Origin: Aphelidium insulamus
Taxonomy: Eukaryota > Aphelidiomycota > Aphelidea > Aphelidiaceae
Length of the DNA: 64,000 nt
Assembly: GCA_036784855.1 (NCBI GenBank)
Contig: JAZDSV010000014.1
Span: forward strand, 1-64,000
Direction of reading: 5' to 3'
Each line of letters opens with the position of its first letter. Positions within the stretch are counted from its first letter, which is position 1. Positions 32,354 through 43,649 of the stretch are shown here, piece by piece. Under the pieces are notes generated by a model. It did no database searches. It was not told the DNA's origin and saw only the letters and a program-made list of their open reading frames with translations. The translations under genes and the position numbers were made by a program.

Positions 32354-34170
32354 TTATATTTTGAGTGGCTCCACGGCGGCGCCATCTGCCACCGACACAA
32401 TGGACATGCCGCCAATCACTGACATGTACCACTCGATGCCGTCCAGGTACACCTGCTCATTGAGGTACTCGTTGTGATCGTGCAGCAGCACCCGCGTCCG
32501 CTCAATCGGCGACACTCCGATGCACATTACTCCGGCGGCGCGCAAGTACCGCGAATCAGTGGCCGCAGGGAATAGTTCGGGATGGAGTGTCTTGCGGTGC
32601 TGCACGCTGGCTGCCTGGATTACGCGCCACCACACGTTGGTGTCGGTGAGCGGTGTGATGGGACTGCTACCAAAGTACTGCACAAACTCCAATGTGCATC
32701 TGCGCAGTTGAGTTTTAAATTGTAGCGATACTTCCAACTCACCCCGCATCCGCACACCATTGCTCCAGCGTGGCGCGAAACTGCTTCAGGTTGACCAGCG
32801 GGGAAACGCGGATATCAAAGCCTGGCACCGTCAGCACATCCATGATGTTCCGCCGCTAATCGGAACACTCACCGGCCTCCATCTGGTCGGGGACAACGTT
32901 GTACTGCACGCCGCCCTTGAGCAGTGTCAGGTTGACCGTAGTCACGTCACCCAATGTCAGCGGGGTGAAACCGTCCTGTTTCACGCCCACGTTGAGTCGT
33001 AGCTGCTCCGCATCTCGAAAAGCCAGCAGTTTATCGATGACTCGGTGCTGTCACATTAGCATTGTACTGCTTGCAAAAGTAAAAATATAGCTCACCAGCT
33101 TGGATGCGGCAGTGTCGGGTACAAACTGGCTTCCATGGCCGACTCCTCCACGCGCCACCACTCTTACCCCTGCCAACAAAAAGATTATTAGTATTTATAT
33201 AAATTATAAATAACGACATACACCACGGAGCCCGCTCTCCATAGTAGACCTTGTAACCATCGCCGGCATTGGCCAGGCCCTCATCCAGCACAATGCCAAC
33301 GTTCATTTGGCGAAACGTGTCGTGCTTCATAAACTGCACCATGCCGTCGTGACCGCCAATTTCTTCATCCGGCACGAACACGCAGTGCACAGTGCGCAGT
33401 GGACGGTGGCCGGCAGCGATGAGGCGCCTGACAGCCTCCAGATATCCCATGCCGACACACTTCATGTCTTGGCTCCTGTGTCGATACATTAATCATGGTT
33501 TCGCATATAGTACATCCAACTATAGACAGCATACACTCATACATACACACACACATACATACATACACATACATACATACATACATACATACATACATAC
33601 ATACAACTACATACATACATACACACATACATACATACATACATACATAAATACATACATACATACATATGCACATCCAACTATAGGCATATGTACACAC
33701 ATACATACATACACAGATACTTCCAACTATAGTTATACAAAGAGATCCCATACCCACGAGCCACAATATCGCCATTGGGACGCTTGCATGCGTCAAACGG
33801 CGGCGACTCCCACTCGGACTCGAACACGGGCACAACGTCGGTGTGTGAGTTGAGCATGATGGATGGCGCGGACGGATCGCTGCCCGTCCATGACAAAATC
33901 ACCACGGGCTTGCCGGGGACGCACTACATCTTATCAGTACGGGACGCATGCAGAGGTACAAACTTCATAAAGACCCACCGTGACGACATTGAATTTCAAG
34001 CCGATCTCGGCGGCCATCTACATAATGTGTGAATGCGCGTATTAGCCAACCTCACTACAGCGCGAACGAACCCGCTCCAGGAAGGCGGTGCAGCCAGCAT
34101 AGTCGGGCTGTGGCTGCACGGTGCGGATGCGCAAATACTCGCGAAAGCGCGTCACGGCAGGGTCCTCCAT
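32354..34170 (-). CDS. ACY1: Aminoacylase-1 (M20 metallopeptidase family)
   Basis: Eight exons: 34051-34170, 33979-34017, 33754-33923, 33222-33475, 33096-33169, 32873-33047, 32743-32821 and 32354-32699; 418 residues. Metal and catalytic motifs: [48 protein letters not shown], and a C-terminal LLHDHNEYL. It hydrolyses N-acyl amino acids in the cytosol as a zinc dimer. The smallest exon is 13 codons and the smallest intron (32700-32742) 43 nt. The third intron (33476-33753) is expanded by a CATA microsatellite. Confidence 0.92.
33536..33720. repeat. (CATA)n microsatellite inside ACY1 intron
   Basis: Tens of CATA/TACA units with CACA interruptions, flanked by two copies of a CCAACTATAG-type motif (about 33516, 33676, 33723). 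It makes this intron about 280 nt against a usual 50. The long low-complexity ORFs on both strands are artefacts of it. Confidence 0.95.
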
Positions 34171-34266
34171 CTTTTATACTATATAGTATTGGGTGCTCTA
34201 TGCCGTGGCGCAGCACGCAATACAAGGAGTATGTATTGCACAAAAGACATACAAATGTAATCTATA

Positions 34267-36574
34267 TCATGAATGCTGAAGTGTGGTGGAAGCTGGAGCC
34301 GCCGCACTGGAGCCGAGCAGCTGTTCCACTTGCTGGCGACAGAGCTCCTTCAGGTCGTCAATGTCGGCGCGTAGTTCCGCGACAGTTTCCGTCTGCTCGC
34401 CCAGCATCACAAGAGCGTTGGCGTGCCGCACGTGCAGCTCAGACAATTCGGTCTCCAGTGCCGGGATGCCATCTGCTCGTTGCTGCACCGTGGTCAACTG
34501 CTGGTTCAGCCGTAACAGCTCTTCCGACAGTTCGTCTACAACAGTTACAATAAGGTGTAGGTGTAATAAACATTACATAATACTTGCCCCGAGTGCGCAC
34601 GGCGAGGCGCAGCTGTTCCGTCAGCGAGGAGATTTGCGCCTCCAACTGCTGACACCGATGTGACTCGGCTAATCTTGCGGCTAAATCCGACGTGGCCTGT
34701 GGCGACGGCGATGAGGCGTCCGACAGCGCCTGTTGCTGTAGCGTTTGTCAAGTATTAGGCACACGAGGAAAATAATGTCAGCGCGTACGTCTACCAGGGG
34801 CGACTTTGATGTTGGGGCTACCAGTGATGCCGAGGAGCTAGCCAGTCGAGCGCGCAGCAACTCCAGGTCCCTGTCCCGCTGCTGCAACAGTTGTTCGTAT
34901 TGCTGTTGGCGCGTTTGCCATTCGCCGCGCTCAGTTTGCATTCTGTCTTGCAAGTCGGTCTGCATTTCATAAATGCTACATACATAATTCATACTTCATG
35001 ACATACCTGCATGGCAGCTTCACGGTCAGAGAGGACGCGGGCATGCTCGGCGGATAGTCGCCGACAGCGCTGCTCAGAGTCTGATAGTTGCAGGGCAACT
35101 GCGGCCACTTCATCCCGCAGTTTGGCCACCGCTGCCTCCGCCGACTGCCGCGCCAACTTCTCCGCCTTGACACGGCCGTCAAGTGTGTCGATGCGGCCTT
35201 GCAGCTCTGTTATTGTTAGCTGGAGCTCTCGCTCGGCGGCCACCGCTCGATCCCGCAGCGCTCAGTCGCTGCAGCAATTGCCGCTCCACTTCCTCAAATG
35301 ACTGTTGTGCACGCACCAGCTGCGACTGCAGTGCGTCAATCTGTCTCAGCAGCGGCCGCGACGACTCTTGCTGTGCGCCGGCCAGCTCCTCGTTGCGGTT
35401 CTCGGCCTCTTGCAATCTAGCTTGCAATATCTGCGCTGTTACAGCACAGGTTCACATACAACATTCACAGATCTCACAGTTAGCTCTTTGCGACTGCGAT
35501 CGTCGCGCCACTCGGACTCGGATTCTGCACGCGACAGCGCGGCCTTCAGGTCAAACACTTCCCGGCGCAGCAGCCGCGTCTTCTCCTCAAAGTCCGCCTG
35601 CGCCGTGTCCAGCTGCTCTCGGAGTGCCGCACTGATTCTCGCCTCCCGCTCCGCCGAGTCAGTGTTGGCATTTCGTGCGGCCGATGAAGCCTCGGCCTTC
35701 ACGGCGCTCAGCTCGGTCCATGCACGGTCCAGCGCCGACTGCGTGGCCGACTGGTGTTCGCGTGACTGTCGCAGCTCTGTTTCCAGCGTGGCGATCTGAC
35801 ACAGCTGCGCGGTCTGCAGTTCGGCCAGGTTCTGCGCGCTCGATTGACTCTGCTGTTCCGCCGACCGTAACTGCTTGATCACGCCCGCCTGCTCCTCCGA
35901 AAGCCGCGTGACGTCGGCCAATTTGCTCTGCAGCGTGGCCACCAACTGCTGCGCCTCCGTGTCACGAGACTTGAGCTTCTTGACTGCCTGGTGCAGTTTG
36001 CCATTCGTTATCGACAGCTTTTCCCCTGCTCATTAACATATGCATCAGATATATGTGCGTGTACTAACCTTCTTCAAAGAGCTGCCGTATTTGAGCGTCT
36101 TTGGCTAGAAGGGCGCGCTCCAGGCCAGAAATGTCGACAGAATTATCTGCTGGCATTGTATTTGTATCGGGTTCCACACCCTTGGGAACAATGTCTGGGA
36201 CAGCTGCAACTGGAGCTTCGGTGTTGTCATTGTTGGAGTCCGCGGGATGATCCGGCATGTTGGCCGGCGGTGTAGCAAGTTCTTCCACTTGAACGGGATT
36301 GCCTTCGCCGGCTGAGGGAGCAACCTCTGGAGCAGCCGCACTATCTTCGCTTGCGACAAGCTGCTTGGCAGGTACAACGTCATCAGCAGGCTTCAGTGCT
36401 GGCATGGACTTGCTGGCCGGCTGCTGAATCTCCAACACTTTGTCAATCTGTCCCTCCACTGCCGATAGGTCCGGTTACGGGTAAGTACCGGATAAGTTGG
36501 ACACACACACACACACCTGTCAACAGGGCTTTGGACATGAGCGCCTGGCCCCACGAGGACATTGACGCCTCCAT
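34267..36574 (-). CDS. TMF1: TMF/Sgm1 golgin, with apparent frameshift
   Basis: Exons 36517-36574, 36069-36458, 35478-36025, 35007-35430, 34795-34959, 34588-34735 and 34267-34535. The N-terminus has EGQIDKVLEI, then LFEEGEKLSI and LHQAVKKLKSRD, as in TMF1. The C-terminus has ALVMLGEQTETVAELRADID and KELCRQQVEQL, the TATA-binding/Rab6-binding end; between them is continuous coiled coil. TMF tethers vesicles at the Golgi. Exon 4 (424 nt) has one extra base: the coiled coil runs on only if the frame shifts by +1 near 35262. The sixth intron (34536-34587) needs a GC donor. The start is uncertain (in-frame ATGs at 36562, 36574 and 36742). Confidence 0.78.
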
Positions 36575-36837
36575 GAACTTTATCGCAGATGCGGCGGCCG
36601 GCGCAGCAGTTGTCACTGCAGACGTGCCGCCATTTGATGTAGAATTGTTGTTGTTGTTGGCACCGGACGGGGCCGCCGCAGATGGAAGCAGCCGGGCAAC
36701 CTTATCGCCGCCGCCGCCCGTCTGGAAAAAGAAGGATTCCATGCATACGGAGTGGACAACGACAACGACAACTCTATGCTGTTGCTGTGTATTATGTAGT
36801 AGTACAATTTCAATTAAATTACACAGCAGACACAAGC

Positions 36838-36909
36838 GGCCTGTTGGTCTAGTGGTATGATTCTTGCTTTGGGTGCAAGAGGTCCCGGGTTCAAACCCCG
36901 GACAGGCCC
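36838..36909 (+). tRNA. tRNA-Pro (UGG)
   Basis: 72 nt, no intron. The 7-bp acceptor stem GGCCTGT/ACAGGCC is followed by discriminator C. The anticodon stem CTTGC/GCAAG holds loop TTTGGGT with anticodon TGG. B-box GGTTCAAACCC is present. It sits about 260 bp from the TMF start, on the other strand. Confidence 0.95.
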
Positions 36910-37004
36910 CGATTTGTTTTTGCTTTCCTTTTTTATTGCATAACTAAACGTCGTTCAACGGCACAAGTTTTGGCTGCCAGTGCACTCGATTGTTGATTTT
37001 GTGT

Positions 37005-37819
37005 TCAGATTTCTGAATGGCTAAAGTCGTCATATTCCCACTCACTACAGCCGTCTTCCGGCAACAACATTGAGTCCAAAGTCGCAACAGAGCACAAATC
37101 CGTCGGTGTGACCTCCATATTCCCGGCGACGCTGACTGTAGTAGACTCTTGGCGAGCTTCATGTTGGATCTCGGCAACGCCGATGGTCGAGCTACGCACG
37201 GGGCGCTTTTCGTTTTTGCCTTTTCTGTTGCAGCATGGGCCTTGTTTTTGGTTCATCGCTCGATATTGCCGATCATTTTCAAGACGCTTAACCATTGTTG
37301 CTGCTTTCTGCCTCAAGATCTCACGTTTGACTTGACTTCCTATCAAATCCCATTCTCTGCCCCATTTTTCCTGTAAACTCTCTTATACCGTGTCAAGTTA
37401 CGTCCAGTTTTGACTCTGTTGTGACCAGGCTGCTTTTCACCCGTAAGACGCCTTAAATTTTCCCTTTTCCGCCTCAATGTGTGTTTGTGCGCATAGTACT
37501 CTAAAACGGCATCATCCTCGGGGTTGCGGTGCTCATTTCGAGGATCCGTATTCAAAATATCTTGAATAGGTTTCGACAGCGGTGGACATACTGCGTGCGA
37601 TCTGTCATCTGAGTCATCGACGAAAGCTTGATACGCCGGCGGCGGCGTGTTGCTGTAGGTCCTAGGGCGTTTTCGAGATGTGTCGGCTATGTCCGGTGTC
37701 TCGTCAAAATCACCTTCCGTATAGCGCTTTCGAGGCAAGATTCCACTCGAAACACGCGCTGTAAATACGCGTGTGACGTGCACTAGTGCCAAGCAGATCC
37801 CCAGCGCCGTCAAGTTCAT
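37005..37819 (-). pseudogene. Secreted basic protein family, copy 1 (frameshifted)
   Basis: Starts with a signal peptide (MNLTALGICLALVHVTRVF), then an NLS-like RKRPR and the family block DPRNEHRNPEDDAVLEYYA. The first frame ends at 37343, but the family similarity continues in another frame from about 37375 to a stop at 37005, including VKREILRQKAATMVKRLEN and the acidic end LPEDGCSEWEYDDF. A one-base deletion near 37361-37375 (next to an A/T homopolymer) explains this. No GT-AG intron of plausible size bridges the frames. Function unknown. Confidence 0.65.
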
Positions 37820-38002
37820 TCTTTCAAAAAAAAATGAACAGAGCACGTGATTACTCCTGCAGATGCAGTCTAATGGACCAATCAGTTTCAAGCTGGCTGC
37901 GGGTAATCCATATTGGTTTTAAATAACAACTGCTAGTAATAAGAACTGCCAGAGCCCTGCCAAGTGAAGTGACAGACAGCGCAGGACAATGTGCCGTGAA
38001 AG

Positions 38003-38791
38003 TTAAAGATGTTTATTAAATAACTCGGTCCACAGGTCACATCCTTCCTCTGGGAATTCAATTTCATCCAAGTTAGAATGACAATCTGACTCGTCCAGCG
38101 CAGGCTTACTTTGAAACTTAGGGCCACTTGATCCGTTCGATGGTTCAATATCTTGACACGCTGCGCCACTTTGGCACGACAACGAACTATCGCGAGTAAG
38201 CGGCGGACGACGCGAGCTACCATTAGTATGGCGGTGCTGCGCACAACTCTTTCTCTTGTTATCTTTGGCCCAGGTTGCAAGACGCTTATGGTATCGTGCT
38301 GCGCAATATTGTACCGTTGCCAAATGTTTTTGCTCAGGCGACAGTTCCTTCCACGCTTTTTGGTGCACTCGTTCATATTGACGTACACATATCGCGTTCA
38401 TTTTAGCAGTCATGACATTGCTTGTCTGTCGTCTGTTTTTTAGGGTGGTTAACCATCGTACAGCCATATGATCAAGTAATTTTTGCTCGGTTTCACCAAT
38501 ATTGGCATGTGCAGCGTCGAGCGCTACCAGCGTTTCTATCGGCCGACAATTTCTGTAGTTGTTTGCCCACTCGGACTCAAAACGGCCACGGGCGGTTCGA
38601 ATTCGATCACTATCTTTGAGGTGTCGAGTTCCTGCGCCGGGTCGTAGCACTGAATCGCCGGTACTACCAACGGTATCATGGCCGTATTTGATATAGGACC
38701 TTCCGCTCAATGATCCAGTTGAGCTGCGCGTGGTCACCGCTCTTGCGACGTGCAATAGCGCCAAGCAGATCGTCACCGCCTTTAAATTCAT
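38003..38791 (-). CDS. Secreted basic protein family, copy 2 (intact)
   Basis: Single exon, 262 residues from ATG 38791. A signal peptide (MNLKAVTICLALLHVARAV) is followed by basic clusters (NRRQTSNV, KDNKRKSC). The segment YERVHQKAWKELSPEQKHLA, followed by AARYHKRLATW, is reminiscent of HMG-box helices 2-3. The C-terminus is acidic (EFPEEGCDLWTELF). It shares signal peptide, basic middle and acidic tail with copies 1 and 3, and it is the only undisrupted member. A secreted protein with DNA-binding-like features is effector-like, by inference only. Confidence 0.7.
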   Translation of the reverse strand: MNLKAVTICLALLHVARAVTTRSSTGSLSGRSYIKYGHDTVGSTGDSVLRPGAGTRHLKDSDRIRTARGRFESEWANNYRNCRPIETLVALDAAHANIGETEQKLLDHMAVRWLTTLKNRRQTSNVMTAKMNAICVRQYERVHQKAWKELSPEQKHLATVQYCAARYHKRLATWAKDNKRKSCAQHRHTNGSSRRPPLTRDSSLSCQSGAACQDIEPSNGSSGPKFQSKPALDESDCHSNLDEIEFPEEGCDLWTELFNKHL

Positions 38792-38968
38792 TTCGAAAAT
38801 GAAGCGAGAACGTGATTTTGCACTCCTACTTGCTGGATGCATCTTGTGGCCAATCAGGTATTCACAGTCGTAAAATCGGTCAGGCATTTTACAGTGAGTG
38901 GGACTTTCCTACCTCGGACTCCGGAATAATGCTGTAGATAACATGAAGTTCTATATTAGGACCACTGG

Positions 38969-39963
38969 TCAATTTAATATGGAACTAATTGGCGTCTCAT
39001 AGTCGCGATCTGAATCATCACCTCCCACATAGTTTGCCAATCGGTTGGACGACGAGGGGTTTGTCAGAGTTGGTATGCCAGGCGCCTGATTGCTCTCACT
39101 CAAATCTGACACCCATTCGTCATAAAACACGGGTTGAAATCCAGCTGCCTGATTGTTTTCACTCAAACCCGCCACCCATTGGTTAGACAGCTCGGGCTCC
39201 CGGCTCCATGGGGCACTATGCGCCTGACCGCCACCTTTACGTGACCTTTTGTAAACTTGTTCCTCCATAAAATGCCCGCATGGTGCTTGCAATGCCATAT
39301 TAACTTCAGCAACCGGCAGTTTCGAGTCAGCCAAATTACCCTCTGCTTCAGTCAACGTATTACGAGCACGATTCTGCGGAACCAAAACTCTGGTACTCTC
39401 TAGTTGATTTGGTCGTGGTTTTTCCGTTCTTGGATTCGCTGCATTTCCCATTTCCCTATGAATGTCCTTTGCATACATTTGAGCGTGCTGCCTTGTAATT
39501 TCTCTTTGTCGCTGAACTTCCGTAAGGTGCTCCCATATTCCATGGAATTTCTGCTCGAAAATCTTCTTGTGCTTTTCCGAATTGCGACGTTGTATGTCAC
39601 CTTCGTTCCTTGCTGCTTTCTTTTTGTTCCTGCGATAAGCAGCTCGTTGAGCTAGATGTGCAATGTGCCGCTGTGCATAGTACTCCAACACCGCGTCATC
39701 CGCGGCATTGCGAAAATCCTGGCGCGGATCCGTATCCAAAATTTCAGCTATCGGTCGCTATATTGGCGGACGCTTTGGTTTTATACGAGTCTCACCCGCA
39801 CTTCTCGGCGTCTCAACTCGTCTGCGCTTTCTGTAAACGAGTATGCTCTCCGCGTTGTCATCTAAAACCTGGCCGCGGCGCAGTGATCTGGTTGAGGTGA
39901 GCGTGGTCACCGCTGGTGTGACGTACAGTAGTGCTACACAGAACGCCAGCGCTGCCAGTTCAT
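38969..39963 (-). pseudogene. Secreted basic protein family, copy 3 (start lost, in-frame stop)
   Basis: The ATG aligned with the other copies (39961-39963) is out of frame by one base with the signal-peptide-like segment LAALAFCVALLYVTPAV. A TAG at 39758-39760 interrupts the frame just before the conserved block DTDPRQDFRNAADDAVLEYY. Downstream are KIFEQKFHGIWEHLTEVQRQ (homologous to the HMG-like segment of copy 2), then a repeated unit WVAGLSENNQAAGF / WVSDLSESNQAPGI. Two independent lesions indicate decay, unless an upstream ATG (40009) and readthrough are used. Confidence 0.68.
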
Positions 39964-40045
39964 TTTTAAATAAAGAATGGACACATGGGAGGTGCAGCCT
40001 ATGGACCAATTATAAGGAAGACATGGACAAAATCACAAAAAGTAA

Positions 40046-40127
40046 TGAGAACAGTGAGACTCGAACTCACGCCTCTTGCGAGACTACGACCTGAACGTAG
40101 CGCCTTAGACCACTCGGCCATGTTCCC
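40046..40127 (-). tRNA. tRNA-Leu (CAG)
   Basis: 82 nt with the long variable arm of class II tRNAs. Acceptor GGGAACA pairs with TGTTCTC (one G-U), discriminator A. The anticodon stem CTACG/CGTAG holds loop TTCAGGT, anticodon CAG. The variable arm is a small TCTCG/CGAGA-like hairpin; B-box GAGTTCGAGTC. No intron. Confidence 0.95.
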
Positions 40128-40240
40128 AGATGCTAAGGTACAGTCTGTAATTAGACAAGTTTATAAGAGATAATTCGTTTATCGTACGATGATCGCCATG
40201 AGAGCCATCTTAAACAGTGTTCGGTCCCAAGAGTTTCAAA

Positions 40241-41822
40241 ATGCCCGCCGGAAAAGTACTGCTTGCCTACAGCGGCGGTCTGGACACCTCATGCATCCTC
40301 GCATGGCTGATGGAACAAGGTGCCGTATATACAAAGTATATACAAGCCATAAGCCCTTCAATTAACTCCCGCCAGGCTACGAAGTCATGGCTTACATGGC
40401 CAACATTGGTCAAGAGGAAGACTTTCCGGCCGCCGAGGCCAAGGCGCTAAAGATCGGAGCCAGCCGCGTGTTTATCGAGGTATTGTTGCTGTATCGTCGG
40501 TGTAGCAGCTGTTTTGAGGGGGCTTACCGTGTGGAAAGGATCTTCGCAACGAGTTTGTCACCGAGACCATATACCCGTCCATCAAGGCCAACTGTCTCTA
40601 TGAAGGCACGTACTTGCTGGGCACCTCGCTAGCCCGACCAATTATTGCTCGTCGACAGGTACTATACATATTATTTCTACTTATTTTAAGCTATTACATG
40701 TATTTATATGTATGTTGTTGATGAACACGGGGGCAGATCGAGATTGCAGTGCGCGAAGGTTGCGACTTTGTGTCACATGGCTGCACCGGCAAGGGCAACG
40801 ATCAAGTGCGATTCGAGCTGGCCTTCTACGCCCTACACCCCACCATCCAAGTGCTGGCCCCGTGGCGCATTGAAGCGTTCTACACACGGTTCCAGGGCCG
40901 GTCAGACCTGTTGGCGTATGCGGCACAGATGGGCATCCCCGTCACGCAGACCAAGGCCAAACCCTGGTCCACCGACGAGAACATGTTCCACATCAGCTAC
41001 GAGGCGGGCATTCTCGAAGGTTAAAGTTACTTATTATGTCTGTGTGTGAGTACAGAACACTGACTTTAACGCAGACCCAAATGTGCAGCCACCTGAGGAT
41101 ATGTGGAAACTGACACGATCCCTGTTGGATGCCAGCCCAGCTGGTGTGGAGACGGTGGAGATTGAATTCAAGCACGGCATACCCGTCGGCATCAGAAGTG
41201 AGACTGTTGGTGCCGTGACTGGCGACTTGCAGGTGTTCATGGCGGCTAACAAGCTGGGCCGACTGCACGGCATTGGCCGTATCGACATTGTGGAGAACCG
41301 TTTCGTGGGCATCAAGTCGCGGGGGTATGCTTGATAATCATCTTTACAATATTCATTAAATTAATCAGATGCTATGAAACACCGGGCGGAACGATATTGC
41401 ACCGCGCCCACCTGGACCTTGAGGGACTTACCATGGACCGGGAGGTGCGCCGAATCAGGGACGATTTGTCGCGACGCCTTGCCGAAATAATCTACAATGG
41501 AATGTGGATCTCGCCTGAGCGCCAACTAATCACCGACACCATTGATGGCACGCAGGCCACCGTCACGGGCACCGTGCGCCTGCAGCTCTACAAGGGCAAC
41601 GTGACCATTGTGGGACGCAGCAGTCCGTGCGCCCTCTACGACCCCGAGATGTCCAGTGTGAGTGGTGAACGGCATATATTAAGTTTATATCATGCTTAAT
41701 TGACATGCACTCAGATGGACGTGGAGGGCGGTTTCAGCCCCGCAGACTCGACCGGCTTCATTCGCACCAATGCCATCCGCCTGAAGGCTTGGGCGGAGCG
41801 GGAAAAGCGACTCGCCGCCTGA
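40241..41822 (+). CDS. ASS1: Argininosuccinate synthase
   Basis: Exons 40241-40319, 40376-40479, 40539-40658, 40737-41019, 41075-41324, 41369-41657 and 41715-41822; 410 residues, the usual length. The ATP-binding PP-loop [11 protein letters not shown] is at the start, followed by [29 protein letters not shown], and [13 protein letters not shown] at a splice junction. It joins citrulline and aspartate in arginine biosynthesis. It is followed 128 bp later by the GCSH gene on the same strand. Confidence 0.96.
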
Positions 41823-41949
41823 GTGGAGTGGCTGTATCAGGCAGCTGCAATAGAGGCTGGACTTGCCATATTCTAATTGAGAGGCACTGCTAACAGTTAA
41901 CACTCTGTGTGAATTAGACACGACACACACACACACACACACACACAAA

Positions 41950-42484
41950 ATGCTCGCCCAGCTTCGATTGCGCGCCGCCCTGTGCCACGCTGGACACCTG
42001 CAGCGCTCTGTGCAGTGCCGCCGTCACCTGGCATCCAGTGCGTATACACTCTACACATACATTAACTTGAGTTCACACTGACACCACAGCCACGGTGAGG
42101 CAGGCGGGAGCCATCAAGCGGTACACCGCCGAGCACGAGTGGGTCTCGCTGGAGGACGGCGTGGCCACCGTGGGCATCTCAGACTACGCGCAGAAGGCAC
42201 TGGGGGACGTGGTGTACGTGGAATTGCCCGCTGTCGGGCGCCAAGTGAAGGCCAAGGACGTGCTGGGCGCCGTGGAGAGCGTCAAGGCCGCCAGCGACGT
42301 GTACGTGCCCGTGGCCGGCACCGTGCTGGAGGCCAACCAGCAGCTGGAGTCGGAGCCGAACCTGATCAATGCGGCGGCAGAGGGCGCGGGCTGGCTCGCC
42401 AAGATCACCGTCTCGGACGCCAAGCAGCTGGACTCGCTGCTGGACGCTGCGGCCTACAAGGCGCACTGCGAGAAGGCTGCCTAG
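41950..42484 (+). CDS. GCSH: Glycine cleavage system H protein, mitochondrial
   Basis: Exons 41950-42037 and 42090-42484; 160 residues. An N-terminal Arg-rich, acid-poor leader (MLAQLRLRAALCHAGHLQRS) is a mitochondrial targeting peptide. The lipoyl domain has YTAEHEWVSLEDG, VGISDYAQKALGDVVYVELP, and the lipoylated Lys in ESVKAASD. It shuttles the methylamine group between P and T proteins. A CA run immediately precedes the ATG. Confidence 0.95.
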
Positions 42485-42709
42485 TGTGGTGTGTAGTGTG
42501 TCTACATATGCACACGTATAAGTATATTAAGCTGCACGGCCTGGCTGCGGCGCATATATAAACACATCTCGCTCTTTATTGTATTATTATTGTCTGTACA
42601 TATGCGTGTGTTTGTTGGGATACAGTCTGTCTGCGGTGTCTGTGTGGAGCGCACTTGCAATTGAATACAAAGAACTCTTATGCCCTCTTATCTATGTATT
42701 AATGTTATG

Positions 42710-43649
42710 TCATGCATCGGCAGAAGTGGCGGTGGTGGAGTTGGCGCCACCGTTGACTAGGCGCCGACACGCCTGGCCGAGTGCCGTGTCATACCTTTTC
42801 TTTGCGGCGTCCAGCTGCGACAGTAGGCGGCTCTTCTCCTCATCTCCCTGGCACATTGGGTACCCGACCATTATTGCTGCCTATAAGTATGTAATTGTGC
42901 TGAATGCTTACAGTACACTCTCTATACACTGTATATGTATATATATTATATACAATATATACTTTACACACATACCGCATCCATGATACCAGAGCCCAGC
43001 TGACCGGCACCGGCGACAATGCCAAATGCACCCACAATGGAGGCAATGCCAGCGGTACCGACTTCCAGCGCAATAGCCGCCCCAAGGGTGCCCAGACCGT
43101 ACAGCATGCTGAACCCGCTCATACTGAGTGCGAGTGACTGTTGCGTGCACTCGCGCTTGCTCTTGGTGCATATCCTGCCGCACTTGTACGGCTTGGTGCT
43201 GTTCCGGTCGCACTGTTCCCAGCACACGGGGCCGACACCGCGGAAATTTGCGGGACACGGCGCATAGCACAGTCCGGCCTGGTACACTGTCCCCGGAGCG
43301 CATCCAAGCGGTTTGCCGAACCCGCGACCGTGCGGCTTCAACCCGTCCCAGCACACCGGGCCCACGCCGGTCTGGTTGGTGGCGCATGGCGGGTAGCACA
43401 GTAATCTGGGATACTTTTATACATATGAACATATTAACAGTGGCATAAATACCCGCTTTGTACCAGTGGGGCGCGGCACTGGGAGACTGGGCGGCCGACA
43501 CCGCGGCCTTTGGTGGTGAGCCAGCACGCGGCTGCTTCGTCCCGCTTGTCCAAGTGGACAGTGTGGCTGGGCGGAGACTGTTTGGCGCCGCTGGTGGCCG
43601 TGCACAGCACTGATGCCAGTACTATCATCGTGTACAATAGCATTTTCAT
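42710..43649 (-). CDS. Secreted Cys-rich protein with Gly-rich hydrophobic segment
   Basis: Exons 43453-43649, 42976-43405 and 42710-42880; 265 residues. A signal peptide (LLYTMIVLASVLCTATS) is followed by repeated modules of the form C-Y-x-P-C...GVGPVCW, for example CYAPCPANFRGVGPVCWEQC. A long Gly/Ala hydrophobic stretch follows (MLYGLGTLGAAIALEVGTAG, then IASIVGAFGIVAGAGQLGSG), then a hydrophilic tail with two Cys and an NST glycosylation site. Similar Cys repeats occur in secreted proteins of various microbial eukaryotes; the role is unknown. The hydrophobic stretch could insert in membranes. Confidence 0.72.

Noticed and set aside
33365..33853. Long ORFs on both strands rich in Tyr/Met/Cys or His/Thr
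   Set aside because: They are translations of the (CATA)n microsatellite inside an ACY1 intron.
37343..37380. A mini-intron joining the two frames of secreted-family copy 1
   Set aside because: Only GT-AG pairs of 8-18 nt are available, far below the 43-nt minimum seen in the window; a one-base deletion is simpler.
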